This document shows positions 16,407-27,000 of a stretch of DNA of 64,000 nucleotides, one piece after another. Position 1 is the first letter of the stretch, and every line of letters starts with the position of its first letter. A program made the position numbers and the translations under genes. Under the pieces are notes generated by a model. That model was not told the DNA's origin and did not search any database. It saw nothing but the letters and a program-made list of their open reading frames with translations. Where the stretch lies: positions 12,760 to 76,759 of the forward strand of contig CAZVFX010000019.1 of NCBI GenBank assembly GCA_964626565.1, written 5' to 3'. The stretch is from CAZVFX01 sp964626565 (GTDB taxonomy: Bacteria; Myxococcota_A; UBA9042; CAIXZC01).

Positions 16407-17888
16407 TCACGCCTCGCCTTCGAGCAGTTCCAGAAGCCGGGCGCGCCGCTGATGGAAATCCAGCGCCAGCGACCGCGCCACGCCGTCCACCCGGTCCTCG
16501 TAGAACTGCTGTGCGTCCGCGGCCGGCACCCCCAGGGCACGCTGCGCCGCCCTTACCTGTCCGAACGTGGTGAGTCCAAGGTCGGCCAGGCGGTCCTTGA
16601 CGAACTCGAAGAAGGCGGCAGTGTAGAGATAGTTGAGGCAACGCTTGGGCGTGTCGATGTCGTCGTGCCGAAGGGCGAAAGCAACCCCTGCCTGCAGAAT
16701 GTCGATCCACGCGGCCCCATCGATGCCGGCGGAAACCAGGGGGTCCGAGTCACCTTTGGGCGCTGAGCCAAGCCGGTCGAGGAGAGTTGCCACGCGTTGG
16801 TGCTCAGTCTCGCCCAGGACCTGGCAAAGATCGTGTTCGTACTCCGGAAATTTGGAGAGCAGACTGTGGATTTTGCCATCCACATCAAACGCGTCGGTAG
16901 TGCCCGGATCAATGAAGTCGATCCCCGTTTGCTGAGGACCCAACTCGACCACGTGACCCAGCTTCGACTCCGGACGGAGGGCCCGCGAGACCGCTCCTTC
17001 CGCCCGCTCCCAGTGGAGCAGGCGCTCGAGTGCGGCGCCGATGACCTCGCCCGGCATTACGGTCAACTTGGCTTCATCGGTGATGTCGTGAAGCTTGGCC
17101 CCAAGATAGACTTCGTATATGACGGTGTCACCCTCGGCGATGTTGTCCATGGTGGTGCTGATGTCGGTGCCGTACTTGCGCCGGGCCGTGGTCCACGCCG
17201 CGGCCCGTTCTTTGGCCACGGCGCCGGCCGACAACACGATGTCGCCCGATATGCCGCCTGGAACGTAGGCGCCGAGGAGAGTGGTGAGCGGGCCGACGAT
17301 GAAGCGGGTAAGGGATGCGTCCACAAAATGGCGCGCATACCTGGCGGTGATGAACATGGGCCGACCGGGATGGTCTGCCCCGTGTTGTGTCTCCACTTTG
17401 GAAAAAACCTGCTGCCACCGGCCCATATCGTTACGCAGGTCGCCGTCCAGCAACACCAGCATCCGGGCGTCGCAGTACCCCATCTCGTCAAAGACGAGCT
17501 TGAGTGCGCTCCCCTTGCCGGGAGTCGGTTCCCCGCCATACATGTCGTACGGCGTGACGGTCACGTGGAGCCGATTGCGCACATCGGGAGACAGCTTCCC
17601 CAGCGCCTCACCCGCGGCTTTCAAGCACGCATCGAGAGTCGTTCGATCCGGCCCGGCCTCGGTGAAGGTCCCATCGGTTATGACGAATGCCACTTGCTGG
17701 TTGGGAAAATTCAGAGGCGCAGCTTCGATCCCGTCGGCCAGCAAGCGGGCTGCGGTGACATCGTTGTGAAAGGTGGGATGGCCGATAATGACCATTGCCC
17801 CGTGCACCTGCCACGCTTTGCCCAGTTCACCCGGCTCAAGGCCGGTGCTTCCCTGCCAGAGATTAGGCAGGACAACGTTCATTGCCAC
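16407..17888 (-). CDS. GT-A glycosyltransferase resembling mannosylglycerate/glucosylglycerate synthase
   Basis: 493 residues from GTG 17888 (GAGG 7 nt upstream); ATG 17882 is an alternative. It has a nucleotide-sugar binding N-terminus (AMVIIGHPTF, QVAFVITDGT), PGKGSALKLVFDEM, metal-binding DGD in VLLDGDLRND, PGGISGDIVLSAGA, RRKYGTDISTTMD and VIYEVYLGAKLHD. Their order and spacing recall mannosylglycerate synthase (GT78) and related glucosylglycerate/glucosyl-phosphoglycerate synthases. The C-terminal 200 residues are helical. The adjacent glycerate kinase supports a glycerate-linked compatible solute. Which sugar is used cannot be read from sequence by eye. Confidence 0.7.
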   Translation of the reverse strand: MAMNVVLPNLWQGSTGLEPGELGKAWQVHGAMVIIGHPTFHNDVTAARLLADGIEAAPLNFPNQQVAFVITDGTFTEAGPDRTTLDACLKAAGEALGKLSPDVRNRLHVTVTPYDMYGGEPTPGKGSALKLVFDEMGYCDARMLVLLDGDLRNDMGRWQQVFSKVETQHGADHPGRPMFITARYARHFVDASLTRFIVGPLTTLLGAYVPGGISGDIVLSAGAVAKERAAAWTTARRKYGTDISTTMDNIAEGDTVIYEVYLGAKLHDITDEAKLTVMPGEVIGAALERLLHWERAEGAVSRALRPESKLGHVVELGPQQTGIDFIDPGTTDAFDVDGKIHSLLSKFPEYEHDLCQVLGETEHQRVATLLDRLGSAPKGDSDPLVSAGIDGAAWIDILQAGVAFALRHDDIDTPKRCLNYLYTAAFFEFVKDRLADLGLTTFGQVRAAQRALGVPAADAQQFYEDRVDGVARSLALDFHQRRARLLELLEGEA

Positions 17889-17897
17889 GAGAGAACC

Positions 17898-19526
17898 TCA
17901 CTTGGCGACGACGAGGCCGCCCATGTACCAGGAAACTGCGATGATGATGATGGTGGCTGCAATGAGGATTGCGTACCGGGTCAATTCCACTGCGGAGGAA
18001 TCTTCCGCGGCTGCGGCCTTGGCCGCCGCGTCCGCGGGCGGGGCCGGTGCGACCTTGCCGAGCCGGGGAAGGCTGAGCCCGACGGCCACGAATAAGGCTG
18101 CCACCAGCCCGAAGACGTTCCACCAGAGCCAGGAAACCGAGGGAACGTACAGCCACAAGTAGATATTGAGGCCGACCCCCGCACCCAATCCGATAATAGC
18201 GGGGATACCGGCCACGAAACGGGTCAAAAAGGCGAGGAGGAACACTGCCAGCACCGGCCCGTAGAAGATGGAGCCGATCTTGTTCACCGACTCCACCACC
18301 GTGTCGGAGATGTCGCCGACGACAAAGGCGAACGCGCAGCAGAGCATCCCCCATGCGAAAGTGACCCCCCGCGCGGTGATCATGTACTTCTTCTGGGATG
18401 CACCTTTGAGCAGGTTGAACCGCTGGACATAGTCGGTCATGGTGGAGGCCGACAATGAGTTGAAAGTGGAGTCGAGGCTCGACATTGAAGCCGCGAGCAT
18501 GCCCGCGATCATTATGCCGATTATGCCGGTGGGCAGGTAACTGACGATAAACACCGGGACCAGTTCGTCGAACTTCCGCGTGCCGTCTTCATTGAGTGAG
18601 AGCTTTCCGATGATTTCGGGATGATTCGCGACGATAGCTGCCAGAGCAACCCCGAACAGCACGTAGCAAATGACCAGCGGAAAACGCATGAGCCCGTTGA
18701 TGAAGAGCGACTTGCGGGCCGCAGAAACCGATGGTGCAGCAAGGACTCGCTGCACCTGGGTCTGGTCGGTGCCGTAGTAGGACATGTAGAGGAAAATACC
18801 GCCGATTACCAGGGGCCAGAATCCGTACTCCGAATTATCGCCCAGGCCGTGGTGTGCAAAGTCCAGCGCGGAGGCCCGTGATTCGGACAACACCGCCAGC
18901 TCCGAGAAGCCACCCAGATGCCACACCACAAATCCGATGGACAGCAGCACGCAGCCCCACAGCACCACCAGTTGGATGGAGTCGGTGTAGACGTCGGCCA
19001 CCAGGCCGCCCAGCGTGGAGTAGACGAGGCACACGATACCGATGATGAAGATCAGCACCCAGATGGGCGCACCGGTGGCCACCTCCAGGATGACCGCAGT
19101 GGCGTAAATCGTGACTCCGGTTGCCAGGGAACGGCTCAGCAGGAACACTGCGCTCATCACGAGGCGGGCGCTGAGCCCAAGTCGCTCTTCCAGAAACTCG
19201 TAGATGGTCACGACACCGCTGCGCCATAGCATGGGCACAAACACCAGCATGATCAGCAACATGGCGATGGGCAAGGCGATTTCCCACTGGAGCATTCTCA
19301 GCCCGCCGCCTTCCTTTACCGCAACAAAGGCCGGAACGCCCACCAGGCTGTTGGTGCTGGTCTGGGTGGCCATAATCGACATTGCCGCAATCAGCGGCGG
19401 AATGCTGCGCCCGCCCAGGAAGTAATCTTCACCGGACGAAGTCTTGCGCGCCAGCCAGAGCCCCAACGCCACCATACCGACCAGATAGCCGGCGATGATT
19501 CCCCAATCGAGAACTGAGATCGTCAT
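17898..19526 (-). CDS. Sodium:solute symporter (SSS family)
   Basis: 542 residues, about 14 hydrophobic helices; ATG 19526 is preceded by GGGAG. SSS hallmarks: LARKTSSGEDYFLGGRSIPP after TM1, MATQTSTNSLVGVPAF with Na+-site-like Ser/Thr in the TM2 region, SMSSLDSTFNSLSASTMTDY in the TM9 region, and YYGTDQTQVQRVLAA. The inner-membrane carrier couples Na+ entry to uptake of an organic solute. It lies 9 bp upstream of the glycosyltransferase in the same operon. Sugar, glycerate or osmolyte uptake is plausible but not proven. The Pro/Ala-rich loop before the last helix is probably cytoplasmic. Confidence 0.92.
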   Translation of the reverse strand: MTISVLDWGIIAGYLVGMVALGLWLARKTSSGEDYFLGGRSIPPLIAAMSIMATQTSTNSLVGVPAFVAVKEGGGLRMLQWEIALPIAMLLIMLVFVPMLWRSGVVTIYEFLEERLGLSARLVMSAVFLLSRSLATGVTIYATAVILEVATGAPIWVLIFIIGIVCLVYSTLGGLVADVYTDSIQLVVLWGCVLLSIGFVVWHLGGFSELAVLSESRASALDFAHHGLGDNSEYGFWPLVIGGIFLYMSYYGTDQTQVQRVLAAPSVSAARKSLFINGLMRFPLVICYVLFGVALAAIVANHPEIIGKLSLNEDGTRKFDELVPVFIVSYLPTGIIGIMIAGMLAASMSSLDSTFNSLSASTMTDYVQRFNLLKGASQKKYMITARGVTFAWGMLCCAFAFVVGDISDTVVESVNKIGSIFYGPVLAVFLLAFLTRFVAGIPAIIGLGAGVGLNIYLWLYVPSVSWLWWNVFGLVAALFVAVGLSLPRLGKVAPAPPADAAAKAAAAEDSSAVELTRYAILIAATIIIIAVSWYMGGLVVAK

Positions 19527-19724
19527 GTGCACTCCCGGTTTGTGCGTGCCGGACGCAGGCCCCGCCTTTGCAGTTGGGGTTCTGTGTTGATCCTCGTTAT
19601 CAAGGACTAGCAGATTTGGTCAGCCGCTTCAAGCCGGACCTTGCAAACGCAGCCGGATCTGGCAGAATCGTCGTGACGGCGATTAGCTCGCTGCATTATC
19701 ACTCGCTCCCAAAGGGGCCCTCGC

Positions 19725-22355
19725 ATGGTTGTTCGCATTCTCAGTTTTGTCGTCGACAGGCCCAAAACCGTCATCGTGACGGCTCTGCTATTTGTGGCCA
19801 TCATGGCCACCGGCCTCGCCCAATTGGGCATGGACCCCTCGGTCAAGTCGATGCTGCCCCGGGACACACCGACCTGGATAAATCTGGAACGGCTGGAGGA
19901 CCTGTTCGGATCGTCTGAAATAGTCCTTGTGACCGCAGAGGTCGAAGATCTGCTCGGAGCCGGGACCATTGCCGCGATGGCGACCATGGAAGAGGAATTG
20001 GCGGAATTGCCCGATGTGGATCGGGTGGTTTCGCCGCTGTCGCTGAAATACCTGGAGGCGGACGAGGGCACTTTCACGCCGGTGGACCTCATCGACGCGG
20101 ACAATCCCCCTCGAACTGACGGCGAGAGGGATGAGGCGAGGCGTCGCATTCTATCCGACGACTTGTACGTGGGCAGCATCGTCTCCCCCGACCTCAAGCA
20201 CGTTGCGTTCGTGGTGATGCTGACAGACGATTTCGACGATACGTCCGTGGCCTACAGTGTGCGCAACGTGGTGGACCGGAATGAGCTGAAGATCACCCTC
20301 ACCGGCCTGCCCATAACCCGCATCGCAGTGACCGACGGCATGAAGGGTGATCTCAAAATGTTCCTGCCCGCCGGGATCGTAGTGATGATCCTGCTGCTGG
20401 TGCTCTCCTTCAAGACCTGGCTGGGCGCGATTCTTCCCCTGCTGGTGGTCCTCATGTCCGTGGCATCCACATTCGGTCTGATGGGACTGGTGGGCGAGAA
20501 GATCCGACTGGTCACGGTGATCATCCCGGTGATGCTGGTCGCGGTGGCCAACGACTACGGGATCCATCTGGTGGCTCACTATCTGGGCTCGGTGAGTTCC
20601 AACCCCGATCTTCGCAAGCGGCTGCACGTGCTGAGCGTGACCCGGTCCCTCGGGGTGCCCGTGCTCACCGCGGGGATCACGACTGTGGCCGGCTTCCTGA
20701 CCCTGACTTCCCACGTTATCGGTGCGGTGAAGGTGGCCGGCGTCATGGCCGCGTTCGGCATCGTAGTTGCCTTTACTTTGAGCCTCACCTTCATTCCCGC
20801 CATGCTCATGATCCTGCCGACCCCGCCCGTGGCGGTGAAGAAGTTCGCAGGCGGGCTGGCGGCCCGCGGGATCGGCGTCTTCTGCTCCTTCCTGAAGCGA
20901 TACGGCAAGCCTGCGGTGTTGATTGCCGCAGTGTTCACCGTGACTGCGGGCAGCGGGATCCGCCACCTCAACGTGGACACCGATCCGGTGCGCTATTTCC
21001 ACGCCGAAGCCCAGGTCCGCAAGGACAACGAGTACGTCAACCGGGTATTCGGCGGTTCTGCGCAGTTGAACGTTGTGGCGCGGGGTGACATCAAGTCTCC
21101 CGACATGCTCGGCAAGATGGAGAAGCTCCAGGAGTTTTTGAAGCGAAACAAGCACGTTTCCAAAACCCAGTCGCTGGCCGACGCGATCAAACGGATGAAC
21201 CGGGCGTTCCACAACGATGACCCGGCCCATGAGCGGATTCCGGATTCCAGGGATGTGGTCGCGCAATACCTGCTGTTGTATGAGAACTCCGGGGGTACCG
21301 ACCTGGATCGCTTTGTGGACTTCCCCTACGAACACGCTCAAGTGACCGCGAGGGTCAACACCACCAGCGCCAATGCACTGCGCGACCTGATGCACGACGC
21401 CCAGGGATACGTCGCCGACGAACTGAACAGCGATGAGTTTCCCATGGTTACCGGCTTCGTGTCGGTGCTGGGCGTGCTGGTGCAGATGGTGGTCAGGGGA
21501 CAACTTATCAGTCTGGGGCTATCGCTGCTGCTGATCTTCCTCATCTCTGCGGTGGTATTCCGTTCCCTTGTGGCGGGCGGGTTCGTGGTGTTTCCCCTGG
21601 CCTTTGCCATGGTGACGGTGTTCGGCCTGATGGGGTACTTCGATATCGAGTTGAACATTGCAACCGCGATGCTGGCGAGCGTCGTCGTCGGTGTGGGTGT
21701 CGACTACACCATACACTTCCTCTGGCACTTCAAGGAGGAGTACTCCAGCCACGGTGACGCGTGGAAGGCTGTGGAGGACACTCTCGCGACATCAGGGCGG
21801 GGGATCATTGTCAACGCGTTGTCGGTGATCGTGGGTTTCAGCGTCATGATGTTCTCCAACTTCCTGCCCATCTTCTTCTTCGGGTTTCTGCTGACCATTT
21901 CCATTACCTCCTGCCTCGTTGGCGCCCTGGCGATCCTGCCGGTGTTGGTGACGACCTTCCAGCCGTCATTCCTCGGGCGGCCCGCCGGGGACGGCACAGC
22001 TTCGGTCGCGGAGCCGATTTGGGCAGAGGAGACGGCGCCGTCCCGGGCGCTCACTTTCGCCACCCGGCTGGGCGCGGCGCTTTGTATCGCCGGGCTGGGG
22101 TATCTGCTCTATCTTGTGTACGGATTCATCGCGGACTGGTACACGGCGATCCCGGCCGCGACCGGATTCTGGGCTGCACTCTGGGAGGTCATCAAAGAGA
22201 ACCCGAGCATTGCCGCGGCGCTCTATGTGCTCGGTTGTTTGAATTCGGCTGGTGTCGCTGAGTTCAAGTTCGGGAAGAACTTTGTTCTGGCCTTTCTTCT
22301 GGCCCTACCCCTCACTCCCTTCATCATGATCGGCGTCTGGGCCCGGCGGAAGTGA
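19725..22355 (+). CDS. RND-superfamily (MMPL/HAE2-type) exporter
   Basis: 876 residues; RBS-like AAAGGGG precedes the ATG. Two repeats, each one helix, a large periplasmic domain and a five-helix bundle. The first repeat has LLFVAIMATGLAQLGMDPSV then FLPAGIVVMILLLVLSF. The second has ISLGLSLLLIFLISAVVF. Paired conserved motifs VANDYGIHLVAHYLG and VGVDYTIHFLWHF carry the proton-relay Asp typical of MMPL proteins, with LTAGITTVAGFLTL as an SSD-like segment. Extra helices lie at the C-terminus. Such proteins export lipids or hydrophobic compounds. No membrane-fusion protein or TolC neighbour is present. Confidence 0.9.
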   Translation: MVVRILSFVVDRPKTVIVTALLFVAIMATGLAQLGMDPSVKSMLPRDTPTWINLERLEDLFGSSEIVLVTAEVEDLLGAGTIAAMATMEEELAELPDVDRVVSPLSLKYLEADEGTFTPVDLIDADNPPRTDGERDEARRRILSDDLYVGSIVSPDLKHVAFVVMLTDDFDDTSVAYSVRNVVDRNELKITLTGLPITRIAVTDGMKGDLKMFLPAGIVVMILLLVLSFKTWLGAILPLLVVLMSVASTFGLMGLVGEKIRLVTVIIPVMLVAVANDYGIHLVAHYLGSVSSNPDLRKRLHVLSVTRSLGVPVLTAGITTVAGFLTLTSHVIGAVKVAGVMAAFGIVVAFTLSLTFIPAMLMILPTPPVAVKKFAGGLAARGIGVFCSFLKRYGKPAVLIAAVFTVTAGSGIRHLNVDTDPVRYFHAEAQVRKDNEYVNRVFGGSAQLNVVARGDIKSPDMLGKMEKLQEFLKRNKHVSKTQSLADAIKRMNRAFHNDDPAHERIPDSRDVVAQYLLLYENSGGTDLDRFVDFPYEHAQVTARVNTTSANALRDLMHDAQGYVADELNSDEFPMVTGFVSVLGVLVQMVVRGQLISLGLSLLLIFLISAVVFRSLVAGGFVVFPLAFAMVTVFGLMGYFDIELNIATAMLASVVVGVGVDYTIHFLWHFKEEYSSHGDAWKAVEDTLATSGRGIIVNALSVIVGFSVMMFSNFLPIFFFGFLLTISITSCLVGALAILPVLVTTFQPSFLGRPAGDGTASVAEPIWAEETAPSRALTFATRLGAALCIAGLGYLLYLVYGFIADWYTAIPAATGFWAALWEVIKENPSIAAALYVLGCLNSAGVAEFKFGKNFVLAFLLALPLTPFIMIGVWARRK

Positions 22356-23933
22356 TTCTTCGCCCACGACTCCCAGGAACGCTTCGACAACCGCCGGATC
22401 GAACTGAGCGCCCGAGTGCTGGGCGATTTCGTCCAGGGCGGCCTGCCGCTCCAGCGCAGTTCTGTAGGGGCGGTCAGAGGTCATGGCATCCCAGGCGTCA
22501 GCCACCGCAATAATACGGGCGACCAGGGGAATCTCCGGGCCCAGAAGCCCGGCCGGGTAACCTTGCCCATCGAAACGCTCATGGTGATGGAGGATCGCTT
22601 TGCTCGCCTGGTTGAGGAACTTGAGCTGGCCCAGGATGTTGTTGCCGAACAGCGGATGGTGCTCGATCTCCTCCCGCTCGGTTGAAGACAGGGAGGACGG
22701 CTTGTTGAGGACGCCGTCGGGAATGCCGATCTTGCCGATATCGTGCAACAGCCCCGACTCACGAATGATCGCCATGTCCCGCCGGCCCAGCCCCATGCTG
22801 GCGCCGATTCGCATCGCCAGGGCGGTGACCCGTTCCGAGTGGCCCCGGGTGTAGCTGTCCCGAGCCTCCAGCGCGTTGGCAAGGCTGGAAATGGTCTGAT
22901 AGTAGGTGCTCTGGGTTCGCTCCAGCATCTGGGCATTTCGGATGGCCACCGCGGCCTGGGACGCAAAGGTGGAAAAGAGCACGAACTTCTGCTCGTCAAA
23001 ACAGCCCGGCCTCTCCCCCTCGGCATCCAGCACGCCCAGCACCTTGCCCCGGGCAACGAGGGGACAAGCCATCTCGCAGCGCCCCCCGATGATCCCGGGG
23101 ATATAGGTCGAATCGAGGGTCACGTCTTCAACCAGGCGGGGTATGCCGGAGCGATACACTTCGCCCGTAACGCCCTCACCTCGCTTGATGGTCAATGAAC
23201 TGATCGCTTCTTCGGGATAGCCCACGGCCGCCTTGACGGTCATGGTGGAAGGGTCCCCGGGTTCGGCGAGAAGTACTGCACACGCCTTGAAACTGAACAC
23301 CTCATCAGCCAACCGAAGGATCTCCGACAGCAACTGTTTCAGAGGCAGAATCCGGCCCAGCAACTTGCCCACGTGGTTGAGCACCTGCAACTCTCTGACC
23401 CGGGCCTCCAGTTGCTCGGACTTGTGGTGGACGCTGCGTATCAGGGACGCGTTATGAAGCGCATTGGCGCACTGGGACGCAAACACCGTGAGCAATTCCA
23501 TATCGAAATCCTCACGGCTCACCTTCTCTTTAGTTTCGATGTCCAGAACCCCCACCACGGTATCGTTCCGCTTGAGCGGCACCGCAATTTCCGACACGGC
23601 CCCGTCAACCCCCGGAACGTAGCGGGCATCCGCGGACACGTCTTCGACAAATGCGGGCAATCCGGAACTGGCCACCCAACCGGAGATCCCTTCGCCGATA
23701 CGGAGGGAGAAATCCCGGCTCACCTCGTCGGAATAGCCTACCGCCTTGAGCATATTCAGGGTTCCAGTGCGCTCCTCGCACAGCAGCACCGCGCATCGCT
23801 CCACATCGAACAGGGTTCTGACCCGGTCCAGAATAAGCTCCAGCAGACCGGGCAGGTCCAACTCCTCCTTCATGAGCGCATTTGCGGTTTCGGTGACCAC
23901 GGCAAGTTTGGAATCAAGTGAAAGTTTCTTCAT
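22305..23933 (-). CDS. GAF-GAF-HD-GYP cyclic-di-GMP phosphodiesterase
   Basis: 542 residues; ATG 23933 is preceded by GAGGAGCT. The N-terminal tandem GAF domains lie at about 5-165 and 185-335; each contains the GEG(I/V)(S/T)G motif and a matched LVEDVT/FVEDVS element. The HD-GYP domain (about 350-530) has ALEARDSYTRGHSERVTALA, LLHDIGKIGIPD with His397-Asp398, HHPLFG, HHERFDGQGYPAGL and ADAWDAMTSDRPYR, so all metal ligands and the GYP triplet are intact. It is predicted to hydrolyse c-di-GMP, opposing the GGDEF proteins in this window. It is cytoplasmic. The 3' end overlaps the convergent RND gene by 51 bp. Confidence 0.93.
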   Translation of the reverse strand: MKKLSLDSKLAVVTETANALMKEELDLPGLLELILDRVRTLFDVERCAVLLCEERTGTLNMLKAVGYSDEVSRDFSLRIGEGISGWVASSGLPAFVEDVSADARYVPGVDGAVSEIAVPLKRNDTVVGVLDIETKEKVSREDFDMELLTVFASQCANALHNASLIRSVHHKSEQLEARVRELQVLNHVGKLLGRILPLKQLLSEILRLADEVFSFKACAVLLAEPGDPSTMTVKAAVGYPEEAISSLTIKRGEGVTGEVYRSGIPRLVEDVTLDSTYIPGIIGGRCEMACPLVARGKVLGVLDAEGERPGCFDEQKFVLFSTFASQAAVAIRNAQMLERTQSTYYQTISSLANALEARDSYTRGHSERVTALAMRIGASMGLGRRDMAIIRESGLLHDIGKIGIPDGVLNKPSSLSSTEREEIEHHPLFGNNILGQLKFLNQASKAILHHHERFDGQGYPAGLLGPEIPLVARIIAVADAWDAMTSDRPYRTALERQAALDEIAQHSGAQFDPAVVEAFLGVVGEESLPPGPDADHDEGSEG

Positions 23934-23972
23934 AGCTCCTCGCCAACAGACCGTCAGATTCACAGCCGGGGT

Positions 23973-24001
23973 ATTATACATTGGGCAGTACATATTGCTA
24001 A
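23973..24001 (-). promoter_or_regulatory. Promoter for the HD-GYP gene
   Basis: Minus strand: TTAGCA (23996-24001), 17-bp spacer, perfect TATAAT (23973-23978). Its -35 shares bases with the -35 of the opposing promoter. Confidence 0.5.
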
Positions 24002-24023
24002 CGCTTTGTTACAAGGCTAGAAT
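23995..24023 (+). promoter_or_regulatory. Promoter for the metzincin protease gene
   Basis: TTGCTA (23995-24000), 17-bp spacer, TAGAAT (24018-24023), giving a leader of roughly 28 nt before ATG 24058. It is back-to-back with the HD-GYP promoter. Confidence 0.45.
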
Positions 24024-24057
24024 CACTCGCAACGTGGGTTTTATGAGGGGCTGCAGC

Positions 24058-27000
24058 ATGGGCCGGATTCCAGCGATGACCGGGACTTTCTTGATGCTTG
24101 TGTGCTGGGCTGTGCCCGGATTGGCGCAGCAGCCGGGGCAGCGCATACTGCCCCGTACTTCAGCGCCTGCTTCGGGACCTAGGGAGAGAGTGGTGTGCGC
24201 TCCGGAATTGGATGAGGCAACGGGGCTGTTTTCTCACGCGTGCAAGGAATTCCACGACAATACTCCGTCCCCCGACTGGCTGGCCCGGCGCCTGTTCCTG
24301 ATTGCTGCGGCTGCCCGGGGCCCTTTCGATTCGGACCTCCCGGAAGCAGGCCGGGCAGAATACGATCAGCTATCCCGGCCCCGGAAACCGCTGCCTCTGA
24401 AGGTCGGAAAGGAAGCATTCCTCAGCAGCCGTGCGCGGTGGCGCTGGTACCGAGACGCCGTGGCATCGGCCGCGGCCCGGGACCCGGCGATGCTCCAAGC
24501 CGCACCCCTCGAACCGGTAGACAAGCGGGAGTACTTCCCGGACGAACAGGCTCCCGTCGTCTGGAGCAGTTCCGAAGCTCCCTGGTCCATGGCTCCCCCA
24601 TGGACATACTCCTTCACCGCCAAGGCGGGAGAGGTGGTGGGCGTTGCTATCGACATTGTGAAACCTGCGCCGGGCTACTGGTGGCCCGATCCGGTGGTGT
24701 GGCTGGTGAGGGTGGAGGAACCGGGCGACCCGGAACGGGGCCTCGCGGTGGCGCGTTCCGACGACGAGGAAAACGGCCTGCCCGCCCTGTCGCACACGGT
24801 GGAGAAAGAGGGTGTTTTCCGCGTGATCGTCGCGCCCTATTCGCCTGCCAATGCCGGGTTCGCTTCGGTCACCATCTCAAGGAACGACGAGCAACTGGTG
24901 CGACGGCGGGGCGCATTTTTCGGAGGCGTACCCCTTTATCCGGGAAAGCTGGCTCCGGGCGACCTGGTCTTGGCCGGCGCCGATGGGCCGGGCGGCGCGT
25001 ACGATCACGATGCCACCTTGACCCTGCTCCCCGCCCCGTGGGCCACCTTGCCCGCCCCCTACGCAGCATCCAACAACGAACTCGATCTGCTGCCCCTTCT
25101 GCTTGTGAACCGGGAGATGACGGAACCGGTTCTGCTGGCAGGCGCGTACCGCGCGGGGGGCCGGCCCGCGGTGCGGGTGGTGACCTCCCGCATCGCACCA
25201 TCCCGAACCGGCGACGGTGAGGCCGACCGGGACGGGGACCTGCTCTCCGCCGATGTGGAGGCGGTTCTCGGGACCAAAGAGAAGAGAGACAGCGACAATG
25301 ACGGCCTCACCGATTTCGAAGAGGTTTTCGGAGCCAGAAGATGTTACGCCGACGCGCCGGTTCCACCCTATTTTCGATTACCGGAATGCACCCGCGACCA
25401 CACCGGCCGATGCGAGTTTTTCTGCTCCGAAGGCACCGCCCTGGAGGCCAGGATTCCCTTGAGCGCGGTGGAAGCGCCGGACCCCACGAGATTCGATATC
25501 TTTGTGGAGTTCGACTACTGGCAGGGAGAAGGAGAGCACCCCGGCCGCCACTCACTGCCTGACGACCAGTTGGCAATCGTCAAGCGGGCTTTTGAAAGAG
25601 ACTATCGACATGAGGAGGGTGGTGGAAAAACCGAGTTCACCCCTTCTGTTCCGGCCACGCATCTTCACTTCCTTCAGGATGACCCGATTCCACTCCTCGA
25701 CCCCACTCGCATGGCGTACATTCCTGCCAACGCAAACCGGTACCTGTTTTTCGACCTTTTCTTTACGCCCGACCGTAAATACACCAGCACCTTCCACTAT
25801 GTGGTCGGAACTCACCGGGGGGCTGGGCAAAGCGACGTCCTCGGGCGCACCGCCACCATCGGAGTCTCCGGCCGCAACTCAACCGCGGGCAAGCTGGTTC
25901 ATGAAATGGGGCACTTGGTGGGGCTGCTGCACAATCGGAAGACGGCCCGGCCCAGCAACTCTCCTTTCTACCTCTCCAGCCTCAGCTACGGCTACTCACA
26001 CTCTCTTCCTGGCCCCATCGACTGGGACGGTGCATTTCTGCCGTGCCGGAAGCAGTCCCAATGCCCGAAGTACTTCAAATGCACCCATTTCGGCACCCCG
26101 GGCAAGTTGTGCGCCCCCGACTGCGGCGTCATGGAGCACGGAGACGATTCCGGTACCAGCTTCCCCCGTTTCTCCGCAGGAGAGTTGCAGCTACCGCCCG
26201 ATACATCCGAGGCAGGCACCATTCCGGAGCAGAACTTCCCCGCCTGGTTCCTCCCCTACCTGTACTGCTATCGAGACGCGGGGCGGAAGCTGACCCTCAA
26301 CGACCGCCTGAAGCGGTTTGTCGACCCGGCTTGTGCATCGGGAAGATGTGTGCAATGCGATCAGGGGATGTGCTCAATCGACTGGGATCACGACGGGACT
26401 TTTCAGGGGGTCAGCGAATTCGATCTGGATCGTGACGGCCGCATCTCCAGCGAAAGACTGCTGGACGGGAACGATCGGGAGATTATCGCGGCCACCTCCA
26501 AGCGCGGGCTGAGGCCCTTGTTCAAGAAGACCATTGCCGCTTTCTACTCCGGATTCACCGGCCTCACGGCCCGGAATGTGCTCCCGTTTCCTTCGCAAGT
26601 AGTGGAGTCCCACGGCGGCTACATGACCGACGTCACCAATCGTTGTGATGAAGTGGCCCGCTGGTCCCCATGCCGCAACCGGCCCCGGGGGGAGACCGCG
26701 GTGTTCAGAGGCCCTGCTTCGGGAGACGGGCCGGTCGATGTGCTTTTTCCTGCCGGCTACTGCCTTCCGCTGGAAAGCGGCGCGGCTTTCGGCGTCAGGG
26801 TGAAGCCGCTCCAGATCCCTTCCCCGGCCGAACCCGCGGTGATCCTCGACTCGCCCGGAATCAAACTGCTGCTGTCGGGGGAACCGGACATGGCAATCTG
26901 GGAGGCCCGCCTCAAGGGAGTCGACGGCAAAGAGCTGTCGCTGCAGATCGAGGACCCCGGCGCACTCGGCAACTGGACCAGGCTGTCGGTATCGGTGAGC

